IMG/VR virus record: IMGVR_UViG_3300019927_000008
Span: 1-64,000 of that record
DNA from: a virus
Length of the DNA stretch: 64,000 nt
Direction: 5' to 3' (one strand)
Below, piece by piece: positions 48,090-55,965 of this stretch. A model generated the notes under the pieces. That model was not told the origin of the DNA, ran no database searches, and saw only the letters and a list, made by a program, of their open reading frames with translations. The position numbers and the translations under genes are program-made. Position 1 is the first letter of the stretch; each line of letters opens with the position of its first letter.

Positions 48090-48590
48090 ATGGAAGAACA
48101 TGAACCTAACCAGCCGCCTGATGTAATCACGAGCGACACAGACAACGCGACCGTTGTCGATCCGAAGGAAGCACCGCCACAGAAAAGAGCCAAATTCCGA
48201 CGATTCAGGGCCTACAACCGAGGTATTTGGAACGGCCCGAAGCGTGAAGACAAGGAAGTTTCGCACCGTCAGGACAACCTTCACCGCTATGACTCAATTT
48301 CATCTACTTTGGGTCTTACAGACTTTCAGAAGAGTCGGGGACGAAACTTCATCGACTCTCTGGACCTCGGGTCTTTCAATAAAGGGAGTGAAGGAATTGA
48401 TGAGATCGCCTTCTGCGTCTGTGTTGTCGTGGTGAATATGGACAACGAAGGGACTCGGTATTGGCCTCATCCACAGCGAAGTCGTGAGGACAATGACGAG
48501 TTGTTCGTTGATTTCTCTGAAGAGCTTGACTTCGGGGTCAACGATCAGATGAGTCTTCTTCAGCGAGTGAAGTCGAGGCTACCAGTCTGA
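48090..48590 (+). CDS. TFB-like (single cyclin repeat) protein
   Basis: 166 aa. Basic N-terminal part (KRAKFRRFRAYNRGIW), then YDSISSTLGLTDFQKSRGRN and GSEGIDEIAFCVCVVVVNMD, which follow the helix order of one cyclin fold of archaeal TFB (I..I...LGL....... then GRSxE..A...). No zinc ribbon. Might act with or against host TFB, perhaps on the shared AAGACT promoter box. Resemblance is moderate. Confidence 0.4.
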   Translation: MEEHEPNQPPDVITSDTDNATVVDPKEAPPQKRAKFRRFRAYNRGIWNGPKREDKEVSHRQDNLHRYDSISSTLGLTDFQKSRGRNFIDSLDLGSFNKGSEGIDEIAFCVCVVVVNMDNEGTRYWPHPQRSREDNDELFVDFSEELDFGVNDQMSLLQRVKSRLPV

Positions 48591-49072
48591 TGGTCACAAT
48601 TGAAATCCTTCGGGATAACCGGGAGCAGAAGCCGTGGGAGTTTGACAACTTCGACGTTAAGACGAAGGATGTGACTCTTGAGACGGGAGATTACTCTCTC
48701 GCAACTCTCTGTGACCATGATGAAGAGCTTGATACATACTATCCGGAGTATGCTATCGAGCGGAAGTCCGGTGATGACTTCATTTCGAGCATCACTCAGA
48801 ACCGGAAGCGGTTCGAGAACGAAATCAAGCGTGCTTCGGAGTGGGATTCACCGTTGCTGGTGTTGATCGAGGAGCCGAAGGAGGCGACTCGATACAGCAG
48901 TCACTTTATCGACTACTTCGATATTGACCGATCACAGGTCTTCGGAACGGTCGAGAAGTGGGAACGGTACTACAACGTGAAATTCAATTTCGCCGGGACG
49001 AGAGAACATTGTCAGCAGATTGCTGACGCCACTCTTCGAAGTCAACTCCGTGCGGGCCTTCTCGGTGATTGA
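48590..49072 (+). CDS. ERCC4/XPF-type nuclease domain protein
   Basis: 160 aa. Contains DNREQKPWEF near residue 9, TLETGDYSL near 29 and AIERKSGDDFISSI near 55, i.e. the GDx(n)ERKxxxD nuclease signature, followed by RKRFENEIKRAS. Only the nuclease domain is present; helicase and HhH2 are absent. Structure-specific flap/fork endonuclease; may resolve replication or recombination intermediates. One-base overlap with the TFB-like gene (TGATGG). Confidence 0.85.
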   Translation: MVTIEILRDNREQKPWEFDNFDVKTKDVTLETGDYSLATLCDHDEELDTYYPEYAIERKSGDDFISSITQNRKRFENEIKRASEWDSPLLVLIEEPKEATRYSSHFIDYFDIDRSQVFGTVEKWERYYNVKFNFAGTREHCQQIADATLRSQLRAGLLGD

Positions 49073-50080
49073 TTATTCGAAGTAGTCTCTCCGTTGTTCC
49101 TGTTTCTCTTCTTCAGTTCGAACTTCGTAGTGTTTGTCCATGATACGCTGGCTCACATCACATCGGTCGGAGATGTACTTGTCGGGGATTTCTTCACGAC
49201 GGTAGTCGGTGATGACGAGTTTTCTGATACCGTGAGGATTGACGATTGACGGACATCCGTTCGGGTTGTCGGTGTATCCTGCGATGGAACACGCTTCTTT
49301 CGTTGTTCCATGGGGACATTCGAGGCCGATCTGACACGGTTGAGTGAGTCTGTAGACCGCTCTTCGGAGTGTGGACTTCGAAGGTCGCCCTTGGGTTCCG
49401 GTCAGGATTGGCTTCCGTCCGTACTTGTCATCGGTTTTGATCCTCACATCGTCGATGTAGTCGCAAAGAACATCGGTTGTTTCTTCGGAGAGGGTTGTGG
49501 CTCGTTGCCCACTTTCTCCATTTTTAAGTGGAGTGTCTTCTTCGGGTCGGTGTCGGAAGCGAAGGCGTCGTTCGTCGCGGTCGAAGTCTCGGAGATCGAG
49601 GCCGTGGGCCGCGCCGATCCTGACGCCGATGCCGTAGAGGATGGTCCAGAGGGCGTGGTCCCTCGAAGCGTAGTCGTAGCGTTCGAGGTAGGCGTCGATC
49701 TTTTGGGCGTGATCTGACGGGAGTGAGACGGTGCGAACGTCTTCGTTTTTGCCAAGGTCGGGAACGTCGATACGCTGAGTGAGGCCTTGATCGACGACTT
49801 CCATCTTTTCGAGGAATTTGACCCACACTCTGATCGTAGACATTTGGGTGTGGAGGGTGACGTTGTTGAGGTCGCCGTCTTGCTGTCTCCATGCTTTGTA
49901 TTGGATCAGGAGCTTGCCGTCAAGCTCTTGGGTAGATTCCACCCCCTTCTCGCTGGCCCACCTGATGAGGTGTTTCAGTCTGTAGCGATGGGATTGGAGT
50001 GTGTTTTCTTGTAGGTCTGTTCGTCGGTGGTCGAGGTACGTTTCGACCGCATCCTTGATGCTCATGCTCGTATCGCTCAT
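49073..50080 (-). CDS. int: Tyrosine recombinase (integrase)
   Basis: 335 aa from MSDTSMSIKDAVETYLD; the longer frame would read through the attP tRNA segment. N-terminal SAM-like core-binding domain (NTLQSHRYRLKHLIRW) to about 110. The catalytic domain has Arg in GIGVRIGAAHGLDL near 185, the beta-hairpin Lys region near 220, HGIRK (H-x-x-R) near 285 and the nucleophile Tyr in MDKHYEVR near 320. All key residues are present. Integration into a tRNA gene is expected; see 50177-50217. Confidence 0.88.
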   Translation of the reverse strand: MSDTSMSIKDAVETYLDHRRTDLQENTLQSHRYRLKHLIRWASEKGVESTQELDGKLLIQYKAWRQQDGDLNNVTLHTQMSTIRVWVKFLEKMEVVDQGLTQRIDVPDLGKNEDVRTVSLPSDHAQKIDAYLERYDYASRDHALWTILYGIGVRIGAAHGLDLRDFDRDERRLRFRHRPEEDTPLKNGESGQRATTLSEETTDVLCDYIDDVRIKTDDKYGRKPILTGTQGRPSKSTLRRAVYRLTQPCQIGLECPHGTTKEACSIAGYTDNPNGCPSIVNPHGIRKLVITDYRREEIPDKYISDRCDVSQRIMDKHYEVRTEEEKQEQRRDYFE

Positions 50081-50176
50081 AGCATATCCTGTGATGCGAG
50101 CAGTCCAGAGGATAAGGCGGTGCGGAGGGTGGTAGCGTTGCGGAAAGAGGGTCTGTGACGGGCCGTAAGGCCCGAA

Positions 50177-50217
50177 CATGACCCGATTGGTCCGCGGTTC
50201 AAATCCGCGTTGGCCCA
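50177..50217 (+). other. Putative attP core (tRNA 3' half)
   Basis: The 41 nt read as the 3' part of a tRNA: CATGACCCGATTGG (anticodon CAT, loop, stem 3' side), CGCGG-TTCAAAT-CCGCG T arm, and TTGGCCC plus A. The upstream 5' half is absent, as expected where a virus restores a target tRNA on integration. It most resembles archaeal tRNA-Ile or Met-type genes. It lies about 100 bp from the integrase start. Confidence 0.65.
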
Positions 50218-50398
50218 CCTTCTGAACTACTGACATCCAATGACCAGACGTGGCTCTACCCTATTTAAACCACCGACGAAACCGAGTGTTCAGTCCATCC
50301 AGAAATGGACGGCGCTCTTCACGTCATGCGATTATCTTCAGTCGAAACGGTCCACAGCGAGAAGGTCGCCGCGCCTCACTTCAGTCGAAACTACGAGG
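50218..50398. other. Spacer between attP and zinc gene
   Basis: No gene seen. A host-like TTTAAATAGGG (minus strand, about 50262-50274) could be the integrase promoter, giving a transcript that includes attP. The dispersed motif (ACAGCGAGAAGG) is at 50354-50365. Confidence 0.4.
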
Positions 50399-50653
50399 TT
50401 ACTGCCCTGTTAGCTCTTCCATCTCCTCGATACCATGGACGAGGATGGTCGGAGCCGTTGGTGTTCTCTGACCGAGGTCCACCGAATCATTACCACAGTC
50501 GGGACATCCGAACGTCACTTCTTTCCCTTCTTCATCGACCCGATCTTCTCGGTTGAGGTAGAGTGCGAACGGCTCTTCGAAGTCACACTCCGGACAGGTG
50601 ATGAACGCTTTCACCATCTCGGCCTTCGTCTTGAGGTCATCAACTGTTGTCAT
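50399..50653 (-). CDS. Zinc-ribbon protein, 84 aa
   Basis: ITCPECDFEEPFAL and FGCPDCGNDSVDL form a standard zinc ribbon between residues 19 and 56; the tail is acidic. ATGA overlap with the upstream gene. Unknown partner. Confidence 0.65.
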   Translation of the reverse strand: MTTVDDLKTKAEMVKAFITCPECDFEEPFALYLNREDRVDEEGKEVTFGCPDCGNDSVDLGQRTPTAPTILVHGIEEMEELTGQ

Positions 50654-50922
50654 GGTTTTTCCGAAGTGATCCGTAGCTCGTCCGACGTAGCCTCAACCTC
50701 TACCCACTCATCTTCGTCGTCAGGCTCCAACTGAATTGCGTCGAACGTCGCCCGAAGTCGAAGACCACCGACGAGGACTTGACTCTGATCGCACTCGAAG
50801 TGGGTCAAATCTCCATCGTAAGTCCCGATGACAACTACTGTCGTAGTGTCTTCTTTCGGAGCGATTTCTACGTAGTCGAATGTCATTACTCCACTAACCG
50901 TACCGTCGATTGTTTCAACCAT
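50650..50922 (-). CDS. Hypothetical beta-rich protein, 90 aa
   Basis: Alternating strands (TVSGVMTFDYVEIAP, TTVVVIGTYDGDL, LVGGLRLRATFDAIQL) suggest an OB- or SH3-like small domain. Overlaps both neighbours. Function unknown. Confidence 0.6.
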   Translation of the reverse strand: MVETIDGTVSGVMTFDYVEIAPKEDTTTVVVIGTYDGDLTHFECDQSQVLVGGLRLRATFDAIQLEPDDEDEWVEVEATSDELRITSEKP

Positions 50923-51133
50923 GTAGTGTTTTCTCCTTTAGCACGAATTGCCATTTGTCTTGCTGTACCACGTTTTCATCCCACTCTACTTGGTGGGAAA
51001 CGTAGGGATGATAGTCTTCAAGGTAGTCGAGAACGGCTTCTTTTGCCGCCTCTTTCGTTTCTCCGATCTTCGTACAGAAGACAGCCTTCGACTCATCTAC
51101 CGGCATCGCCATCGCCAGATAGACATTACTCAT
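50915..51133 (-). CDS. Hypothetical protein, 72 aa
   Basis: Start at MSNVYLAMAMPVDES; the longer frame is basic and overlaps the membrane gene. Contains KEAAKEAVLDYLEDYHPYV, an amphipathic helix. Unknown. Confidence 0.55.
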   Translation of the reverse strand: MSNVYLAMAMPVDESKAVFCTKIGETKEAAKEAVLDYLEDYHPYVSHQVEWDENVVQQDKWQFVLKEKTLHG

Positions 51134-51374
51134 GGACCATCCTCTGTTCAGCATCGTAGGTTCCGACGAACGCTCCGAGTCCAACCGTGAACAGGAACCC
51201 ACCGACGTTCGTGAAGAACGGTTTCCATGGGTTCGGCTCGAAGCTCGTTGACTCTTGGCAGGTCCCTCCTGCGAAGTTACAGTCCATCTCTGTCGAAGTA
51301 GTGCCAGCACTCATCAGGAGGCCGACACCGATCAATACCAGACCGACGATTGCGATTTTAGTTCCAAGTTTCAT
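51126..51374 (-). CDS. Two-span membrane protein, 82 aa
   Basis: Hydrophobic segments IAIVGLVLIGVGLLMSAG at about 7-25 and FFTNVGGFLFTVGLGAFVG at about 52-70, with two Cys in the external loop (MDCNFAGGTCQE) that may form a disulfide. Located directly after the XPD-like helicase gene. Confidence 0.6.
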   Translation of the reverse strand: MKLGTKIAIVGLVLIGVGLLMSAGTTSTEMDCNFAGGTCQESTSFEPNPWKPFFTNVGGFLFTVGLGAFVGTYDAEQRMVHE

Positions 51375-51378
51375 TTGC

Positions 51379-53193
51379 CTACTGTCTCCACGGAGCCGCC
51401 TTCGGGAAGTCCCAATGGGTCGGAGCTTCGTCGGTGATCGCCTCGACGAAGTAGTCCGGAGGGTTCGTCCGGCTCATCACCGTGTCGAACTTCTTGTCGA
51501 TCACGTAGAAGCTCGCGGCTTCTTCAGGCTCCGGACCCCGAACCGCCCGTCCGACAGCTTGGATGATGTTCGTCGCCGCCTTCTCCATGTACCATTGCCA
51601 CTCGTTCTGCTCGTTGAGCAGATAGGAGACACGACTGTCCCCCATGTAAGCGTAGGGGACTTTGACGAGGACTTGCCACCGACACCGATCTTCGTAGAGG
51701 TCTGTCCCCTGCATCATGGTCGGAGAGATCAGGATGTCTTTGTCGCTGTTCTGCCAGCGGTCGATGATGGCGTCCTGATCGAAGTCTTCTTCGTGAACGA
51801 TGCAGTTCTCTTCACCGAGGGATTCTCCTATCTTCTCCGCTCGGCTGTAGGACACCGAATGGATCAGACCCTTCTCTCCCTTGTGATGGGAGTGAATCTC
51901 ACGGATCATGTCCATCGCTTCGGGCCAGTTCTTCTCTTCATCATCGCCGGACATCTCACCGACCATCGTGTTGAGGTGAATCCGACGATGATCCACCGGG
52001 AAGGGCGTGGGTTTCGAGATGAACTTTGTACGCCCCGGAAGGCCGAGCCGTCGCGCCCACTTCTTGACGTTACCCCGGAAGGGGATCGTCGCTGAAGTGA
52101 TGAGCCGACGCCGACCACGGGACCACACGAAGTCAGCGAGGAAGTCGTCAACCCGAACCGGCTTGACTTCGATTCCCTTCGTTGTTTCTCTGGACCCCGG
52201 AATCCGCACTTCGTTGATGTTGACGACCCAACCACGCCCCGCTTCGTAGGTCTTGAGACAGTAGTCGAGCTTCCGGAGGATGTCTTCACACTCTTCGACT
52301 TGGCTCTGCTTTTCCTCGATGTCTTCGTACTGATCGACGAAGTTCGAAGCTCGCCCTCTGATCTCCATGAGAAGGTCTTCGACGTGTTCGAGGCGATCAG
52401 CGTTCCAGTCTGCGCGATCACCAGCATCACCGTAGACTTCTTCGGGAAGCGACCACGGCGAGAGAGTGAAGCCAGCGAAGAGGCTCGATGCCTGTCCTTC
52501 GGAGTTGTGACCCTCGTCTACCGTGACGAGATCACGCCGGTCGAAGGAAATCTGCTCGCCACTCTCGATCCGAACCGGAACGTAGTTGTCTACGATCAGC
52601 ATTGCGAAGGTGAGAACACCGATCCCATCCTCCATCGCTTCGGCTTTTGCTCTCCAGTAATTACACCCGGCCTTCTCGCGGCAAGACTCGTCGGGAGAAG
52701 AACGAACAGGACAGTCAGCACAGTTCGTCCCACCTTCTTCGCAGTAGTAGTCTCGCCGCGACTTCAACATCGAGACGTAATCCTGAAGGTCGTCGTCTTC
52801 AGCGAGTTGGTTACGGAGTTGCTTCTGCGGTGTCGTGTAGAACGACTTCCCTGATTGAAGCCCGTCGATGCTGACGCCGAAGTGATCCCGAAGCTCGTCC
52901 TGTCGCTGGTTCAGCGCCGTGATGACACGGCCAACAGCGACGTTGAACGGCGACTTCCCGATCCCGGTCGGCCCCTCGATGATTACGTTGTCGTAAGAGT
53001 CGAGGAAGAAGGCATCGAGTGTTTCGTACAGGATTTCATCCTGATAGTCTCGAAAGCCGGGGAACGGGAACAGTTCATCACCGATGTCGTGAAGGTACGA
53101 CTTGAAGCCCTCCCGCGTTTCGGGGTAGTCCGAGTATTTGGTTTCGAGCGATACCACAGGGTCCGTATCGAGCATCATTGAGAATGGATTCAT
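51379..53193 (-). CDS. XPD/DinG-like Fe-S helicase
   Basis: 604 aa superfamily 2 helicase. Q-like FRDYQDEIL, Walker A IIEGPTGIGKSPF near 70, an Fe-S domain with Cys in YYCEEGG, NCADCPV and CREKAGCNYW near 150-180, DEGHN (DEAH box) near 228, and motif VI IIQAVGRAVRGPE near 550. Moves 5' to 3' on ssDNA in this family. Likely used in repair or fork processing. The cluster residue block REKAG is encoded by the dispersed motif (52671-52678). Confidence 0.88.
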   Translation of the reverse strand: MNPFSMMLDTDPVVSLETKYSDYPETREGFKSYLHDIGDELFPFPGFRDYQDEILYETLDAFFLDSYDNVIIEGPTGIGKSPFNVAVGRVITALNQRQDELRDHFGVSIDGLQSGKSFYTTPQKQLRNQLAEDDDLQDYVSMLKSRRDYYCEEGGTNCADCPVRSSPDESCREKAGCNYWRAKAEAMEDGIGVLTFAMLIVDNYVPVRIESGEQISFDRRDLVTVDEGHNSEGQASSLFAGFTLSPWSLPEEVYGDAGDRADWNADRLEHVEDLLMEIRGRASNFVDQYEDIEEKQSQVEECEDILRKLDYCLKTYEAGRGWVVNINEVRIPGSRETTKGIEVKPVRVDDFLADFVWSRGRRRLITSATIPFRGNVKKWARRLGLPGRTKFISKPTPFPVDHRRIHLNTMVGEMSGDDEEKNWPEAMDMIREIHSHHKGEKGLIHSVSYSRAEKIGESLGEENCIVHEEDFDQDAIIDRWQNSDKDILISPTMMQGTDLYEDRCRWQVLVKVPYAYMGDSRVSYLLNEQNEWQWYMEKAATNIIQAVGRAVRGPEPEEAASFYVIDKKFDTVMSRTNPPDYFVEAITDEAPTHWDFPKAAPWRQ

Positions 53194-53447
53194 TAGTCGT
53201 CAGCCGCCTTGAAGTCAGCATCGAGCGTTTTGTAGTGCGTCTTCTCTACTTCGATCTTCTCGGCTCGCTCTCGAAGCTCCGCTTTCACAGCGTTCGAAGA
53301 GACACCCGCTCCGGTCGAGAGCTTCTGAAGTAGCCGTTCCGCCTCTCGATCATCGAGGGTGATCGTTTCTTCTCTCTTCGTCTGAACGTCTTTGTCTGTT
53401 TCTTCGCTGTTCTCGTGCGTCTCCCAACCGACTGTGATTTGACTCAT
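53193..53447 (-). CDS. Hypothetical helical protein, 84 aa
   Basis: Acidic N-terminus, then DREAERLLQKLSTGAGVSSNAVKAEL, possibly a small HTH or helical pair, and a basic-acidic end. One-base overlap with the helicase. Perhaps its partner. Confidence 0.55.
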   Translation of the reverse strand: MSQITVGWETHENSEETDKDVQTKREETITLDDREAERLLQKLSTGAGVSSNAVKAELRERAEKIEVEKTHYKTLDADFKAADD

Positions 53448-53448
53448 G

Positions 53449-53631
53449 TTATTTTTGAGGTGCGATCAGAATTATTCCAAGGATCGCCGCCGACAGCGAC
53501 CCGACCATCGCTCCGAAGGATATTGCTGTGAAGACACCCCCACCATAGCCTGTCACATCGAGGAGGGCCATGGTTATGACTGCGGTTAGGGCTGTCCAAC
53601 ACGACGCTAAGATCATTTCGTGGTCTGTCAT
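53449..53631 (-). CDS. Two-span membrane protein, 60 aa
   Basis: Start at MTDHEMILASCW, which overlaps the upstream stop as ATGA. Hydrophobic segments LTAVITMALLDVTGY and FTAISFGAMVGSLSAAILGIIL. Function unknown; size resembles small pore or immunity proteins. Confidence 0.55.
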   Translation of the reverse strand: MTDHEMILASCWTALTAVITMALLDVTGYGGGVFTAISFGAMVGSLSAAILGIILIAPQK

Positions 53632-54065
53632 GGAGTGAATCGAAGTACCCACTTTTTCCAAGAGATCACTACTTCGCCGCTGTCGGGATCGGGGTCAACA
53701 CTAACAAGCTCCGATTCTTCGTCACCGGAGACGAATCTTTCTTCGACTTCGATCACGGCCTTCTCGATGTAGTCGTCGAGTTGATCCCACTCACCTCCTA
53801 TCTCGGGAAGGTCGTGTTCCGTTCCGGAGAGATCGGTCAGAGTGTCGTACTCGAAGCGGTACGTCTTCGTCTCTTCGCACTCCCACCCTTCACCGTAGCG
53901 CCCTTCGACGTAGCGACATTGGAGGTGGAAGATCGCCGCTCCATCCTCGATGATGGGGTCGGCTCGGTGGTCATCCATCTCCCACTCGTGTTCGTGGTGA
54001 TGGGGTTCGATGATGCCTCCCCGGATGAGGTCGCGTCGGGAAGTACCGGGTGGGTAGCCCCCCAT
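53628..54065 (-). CDS. Hypothetical protein, 145 aa
   Basis: Starts MGGYPPGTSRRDLIRGG with a His-rich segment (EPHHHEHEWEMDDHRAD), then a folded acidic part (YRFEYDTLTDLSGTEHDLP). The His cluster may bind metal. Coupled to a zinc microprotein gene upstream (TAGATG). Confidence 0.6.
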   Translation of the reverse strand: MGGYPPGTSRRDLIRGGIIEPHHHEHEWEMDDHRADPIIEDGAAIFHLQCRYVEGRYGEGWECEETKTYRFEYDTLTDLSGTEHDLPEIGGEWDQLDDYIEKAVIEVEERFVSGDEESELVSVDPDPDSGEVVISWKKWVLRFTP

Positions 54066-54170
54066 CTACAACCCTCCGTTAAGGCTACTGTTCTGACACT
54101 CGGTACAGACATCGCCTATGTTCAGAACGGCGTTGCTACACCCTATTTTACGACACTTGATTACACTCAT
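54066..54170 (-). CDS. Zinc-ribbon microprotein, 34 aa
   Basis: MSVIKCRKIGCSNAVL followed by GDVCTECQNSSL: CxxxxC and CTEC form one zinc site. Start overlaps the next upstream gene's stop and the stop touches the next ATG. Very likely translated. Confidence 0.5.
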   Translation of the reverse strand: MSVIKCRKIGCSNAVLNIGDVCTECQNSSLNGGL

Positions 54171-54460
54171 TACAGGATTTCCTTCCCACAGTCTTCGCAC
54201 CGCGCTTTCTGCACCGGAGGCTCGTCCGGGTGGCGTTGCACTTTACCACTCTCGATGTTCACCGATCCACAGTACGGGCAATCACCGAGGCCATTGATTT
54301 CCAGAAGTGCCCCCGTTGAGTTGATCTGGATTCGGTCATCATCGAGAATCCATTTCAGGGCTTTCGCTTCACCAACAGCACGTTTCCCTCCACGTTCTTC
54401 TGGAATGTATTCACCGTCCAGTTCAGCCAGCTTGTCTCGAACTTCTTTTTCTGATTTCAT
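54170..54460 (-). CDS. Zinc-binding protein, 96 aa
   Basis: Helical N-terminus (KSEKEVRDKLAELDG), then LGDCPYCGSVNIE and KARCEDCGKEIL ribbon at the C-terminus. May bind nucleic acid. Upstream gap of 24 bp carries CTTCGGAGAC only. Confidence 0.6.
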   Translation of the reverse strand: MKSEKEVRDKLAELDGEYIPEERGGKRAVGEAKALKWILDDDRIQINSTGALLEINGLGDCPYCGSVNIESGKVQRHPDEPPVQKARCEDCGKEIL

Positions 54461-54484
54461 GACTTATGTCTCCGAAGTTGCGTC

Positions 54485-54892
54485 TTACCGAACGAAGTCC
54501 CGAAGGTTCGACAGCCCGGCCTTCCCGAGGCCATCAACATCCAGAAGCTCACCATCATCCGCTTGCTGAATGTCCAGAGTGGTACTGTAGCCGTCATCGT
54601 GGAGATTATCAGCCGTCTTCTCCCCGATGTAATCGACTTCGGACCAGTCCATCTCATCGAGGTCCATCATGTCGATGCCGGAGTCGGGTTTGTGTTCGAA
54701 GTGCCCCGCTTCGATCTCGTTGTTGAAGGACACTCTTCGCTCCATCCGGTGTGTGTTGTCCTTGTTCCGACCCGGAGTGTCACTCCGTAGCAGAACGATC
54801 TCTTCGTCGATGTAGAGAATCTGAACGTGTTCGTTGTGTCGCGTTTCGTAGACCTGTCCAGCTTCGGGTTCGACTTGAGTGATCTCTTTCAT
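54485..54892 (-). CDS. Helix-hairpin-helix protein, 135 aa
   Basis: Start at MKEITQVEPEAGQ. N-terminal strands (HVQILYIDEEIVLLRS), then a C-terminal (HhH)2-like domain: VDYIGEKTADNLHDDGYST, then LLDVDGLGKAGLSNLRDFV, i.e. two GxGxx(T/G) hairpins as in RNA polymerase alpha C-terminal or Rad51 N-terminal domains. Non-specific DNA binding is likely. Confidence 0.65.
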   Translation of the reverse strand: MKEITQVEPEAGQVYETRHNEHVQILYIDEEIVLLRSDTPGRNKDNTHRMERRVSFNNEIEAGHFEHKPDSGIDMMDLDEMDWSEVDYIGEKTADNLHDDGYSTTLDIQQADDGELLDVDGLGKAGLSNLRDFVR

Positions 54893-55080
54893 CATGTATC
54901 GTGGTATGCCGCGATCCAGTCTTCGTAGCCTCGCTCTTCTGCCTCGTCGTTCAGTAGACTGACGAGGAACGTTCGGTGGTGATCCTTCAGCGGCCACGGA
55001 TCACTAACCATCATCAATTCGAGGAGTGTACGAAACTCCCAATAGCTCAGATCAGGGTTCGCATCTCTCGGGGTTTTCAT
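54892..55080 (-). CDS. Hypothetical protein, 62 aa
   Basis: MKTPRDANPDLSYWEF start, Trp-rich helical (LLELMMVSDPWPLKDHHRTF). Overlaps neighbours by one and four bases. Unknown. Confidence 0.55.
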   Translation of the reverse strand: MKTPRDANPDLSYWEFRTLLELMMVSDPWPLKDHHRTFLVSLLNDEAEERGYEDWIAAYHDT

Positions 55081-55388
55081 GAATCAGGCTCGTTGAGGTC
55101 CACGTCCTCCCACTCGTCTTGAAGTTCTTGCTTCGTGATGCTGTTCTCGACTACATCAGCTAACTCTCGGATGTAGTTCGCCAACGGCGTCGGGTCTTCC
55201 TCGAAGCCATCTTCTTCCTCGATGGCGTCAGCAAGTTCCCGAGCTTGGTCAGCTTCGTAAGCCGCTTCTTCACCACCTGCGGTGATGATAACCGTGAATC
55301 CACTCTCGGTCGTTGTCGCTTTGATTTGGCCCGTCTCTTGGTTCAGAATACTTTTCGTCACGTACTGCTGTCGTTCTGTTTCTTTCAT
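55077..55388 (-). CDS. Hypothetical acidic protein, 103 aa
   Basis: MKETERQQYVTKSILNQ; a beta-hairpin (FTVIITAGGEEAAYEAD) and acidic helices. A TTATAATGG box about 25 bp upstream suggests an own leaderless promoter, separate from the hairpins at 55423-55484. Confidence 0.55.
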   Translation of the reverse strand: MKETERQQYVTKSILNQETGQIKATTTESGFTVIITAGGEEAAYEADQARELADAIEEEDGFEEDPTPLANYIRELADVVENSITKQELQDEWEDVDLNEPDS

Positions 55389-55422
55389 GTAGCGTGGTTT
55401 TCGGTTCCCATTATAAGGACTT

Positions 55423-55484
55423 GGGCATCGTCAGGGCAACAGCGTCCATCTCGTTGCCAACACCGGGAAGCCCGGTGTTTCGCC
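55423..55484 (-). ncRNA. Tandem-hairpin element, copy A
   Basis: On the minus strand: CGAAACACCGGG-CTT-CCCGGTGTT (hairpin 1, nine pairs, 55459-55479), then GGCAAC...GTTGCC (hairpin 2; 55453-55458 with 55435-55440), then CTGACGATGCCC. It lies between the stop at 55487 and the next gene. Copies B and C keep both stems with different bases. Confidence 0.55.
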
Positions 55485-55486
55485 CG

Positions 55487-55636
55487 TCAGAAGTCTCGCG
55501 CCGTTCGCTCTTCGAGGTGATCCGGACAGAGTTTGTCTCCATCGTAGTCATGGAGATTGTCTGTCGCGGTGCAATGCTCACAGGTTTCCTCACTTTCATT
55601 CCCCCAAGGGGTTATTCCGGGGATTCTATCCATCAT
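55487..55636 (-). CDS. Zinc-binding microprotein, 49 aa
   Basis: MMDRIPGITPWGNESEE then CEHCTATDNLHDYDGDKLCPDHL: CEHC plus CPDH make a zinc site. Start overlaps the upstream stop. Followed by the tandem-hairpin element, copy A. Confidence 0.6.
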   Translation of the reverse strand: MMDRIPGITPWGNESEETCEHCTATDNLHDYDGDKLCPDHLEERTARDF

Positions 55637-55955
55637 CTTGAACCACATCGGTTGCCGCTCGTTCAGCGGCGTCAGCAGGCTGTTCAGCGAGGGCCGCGTG
55701 TTCTTCCACCACGTCGATGAAGGTGTTGATGATCGTCTCCGAAGTCGCTCGCTTAGAGACGCTTGTGCCTTGCTTGGCGTGCGTCTCTTTGACGAGTCGG
55801 TCGAAGGCGAGGGAATCATTCTCACGAAGCTCCTGTGCTTCGTCAGCGAACGAAGCGCAGGCCGCCGCCGCTCGGAACGCCGCCGTGTTCCGAACCAGAT
55901 CAGCCAGTTCGTCGTTGCTCATACTGCCGAGAGCTTGTGGGTTGTCGTCAGCCAT
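55626..55955 (-). CDS. Hypothetical Ala-rich helical protein, 109 aa
   Basis: MADDNPQALGSMSNDELADL, with Ala-rich helices through the whole length. Its leader contains the tRNA-like minihelix 55966-56006, 11 nt from the ATG. Unknown function. Confidence 0.6.
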   Translation of the reverse strand: MADDNPQALGSMSNDELADLVRNTAAFRAAAACASFADEAQELRENDSLAFDRLVKETHAKQGTSVSKRATSETIINTFIDVVEEHAALAEQPADAAERAATDVVQDDG

Positions 55956-55965
55956 TGTAACCTCA

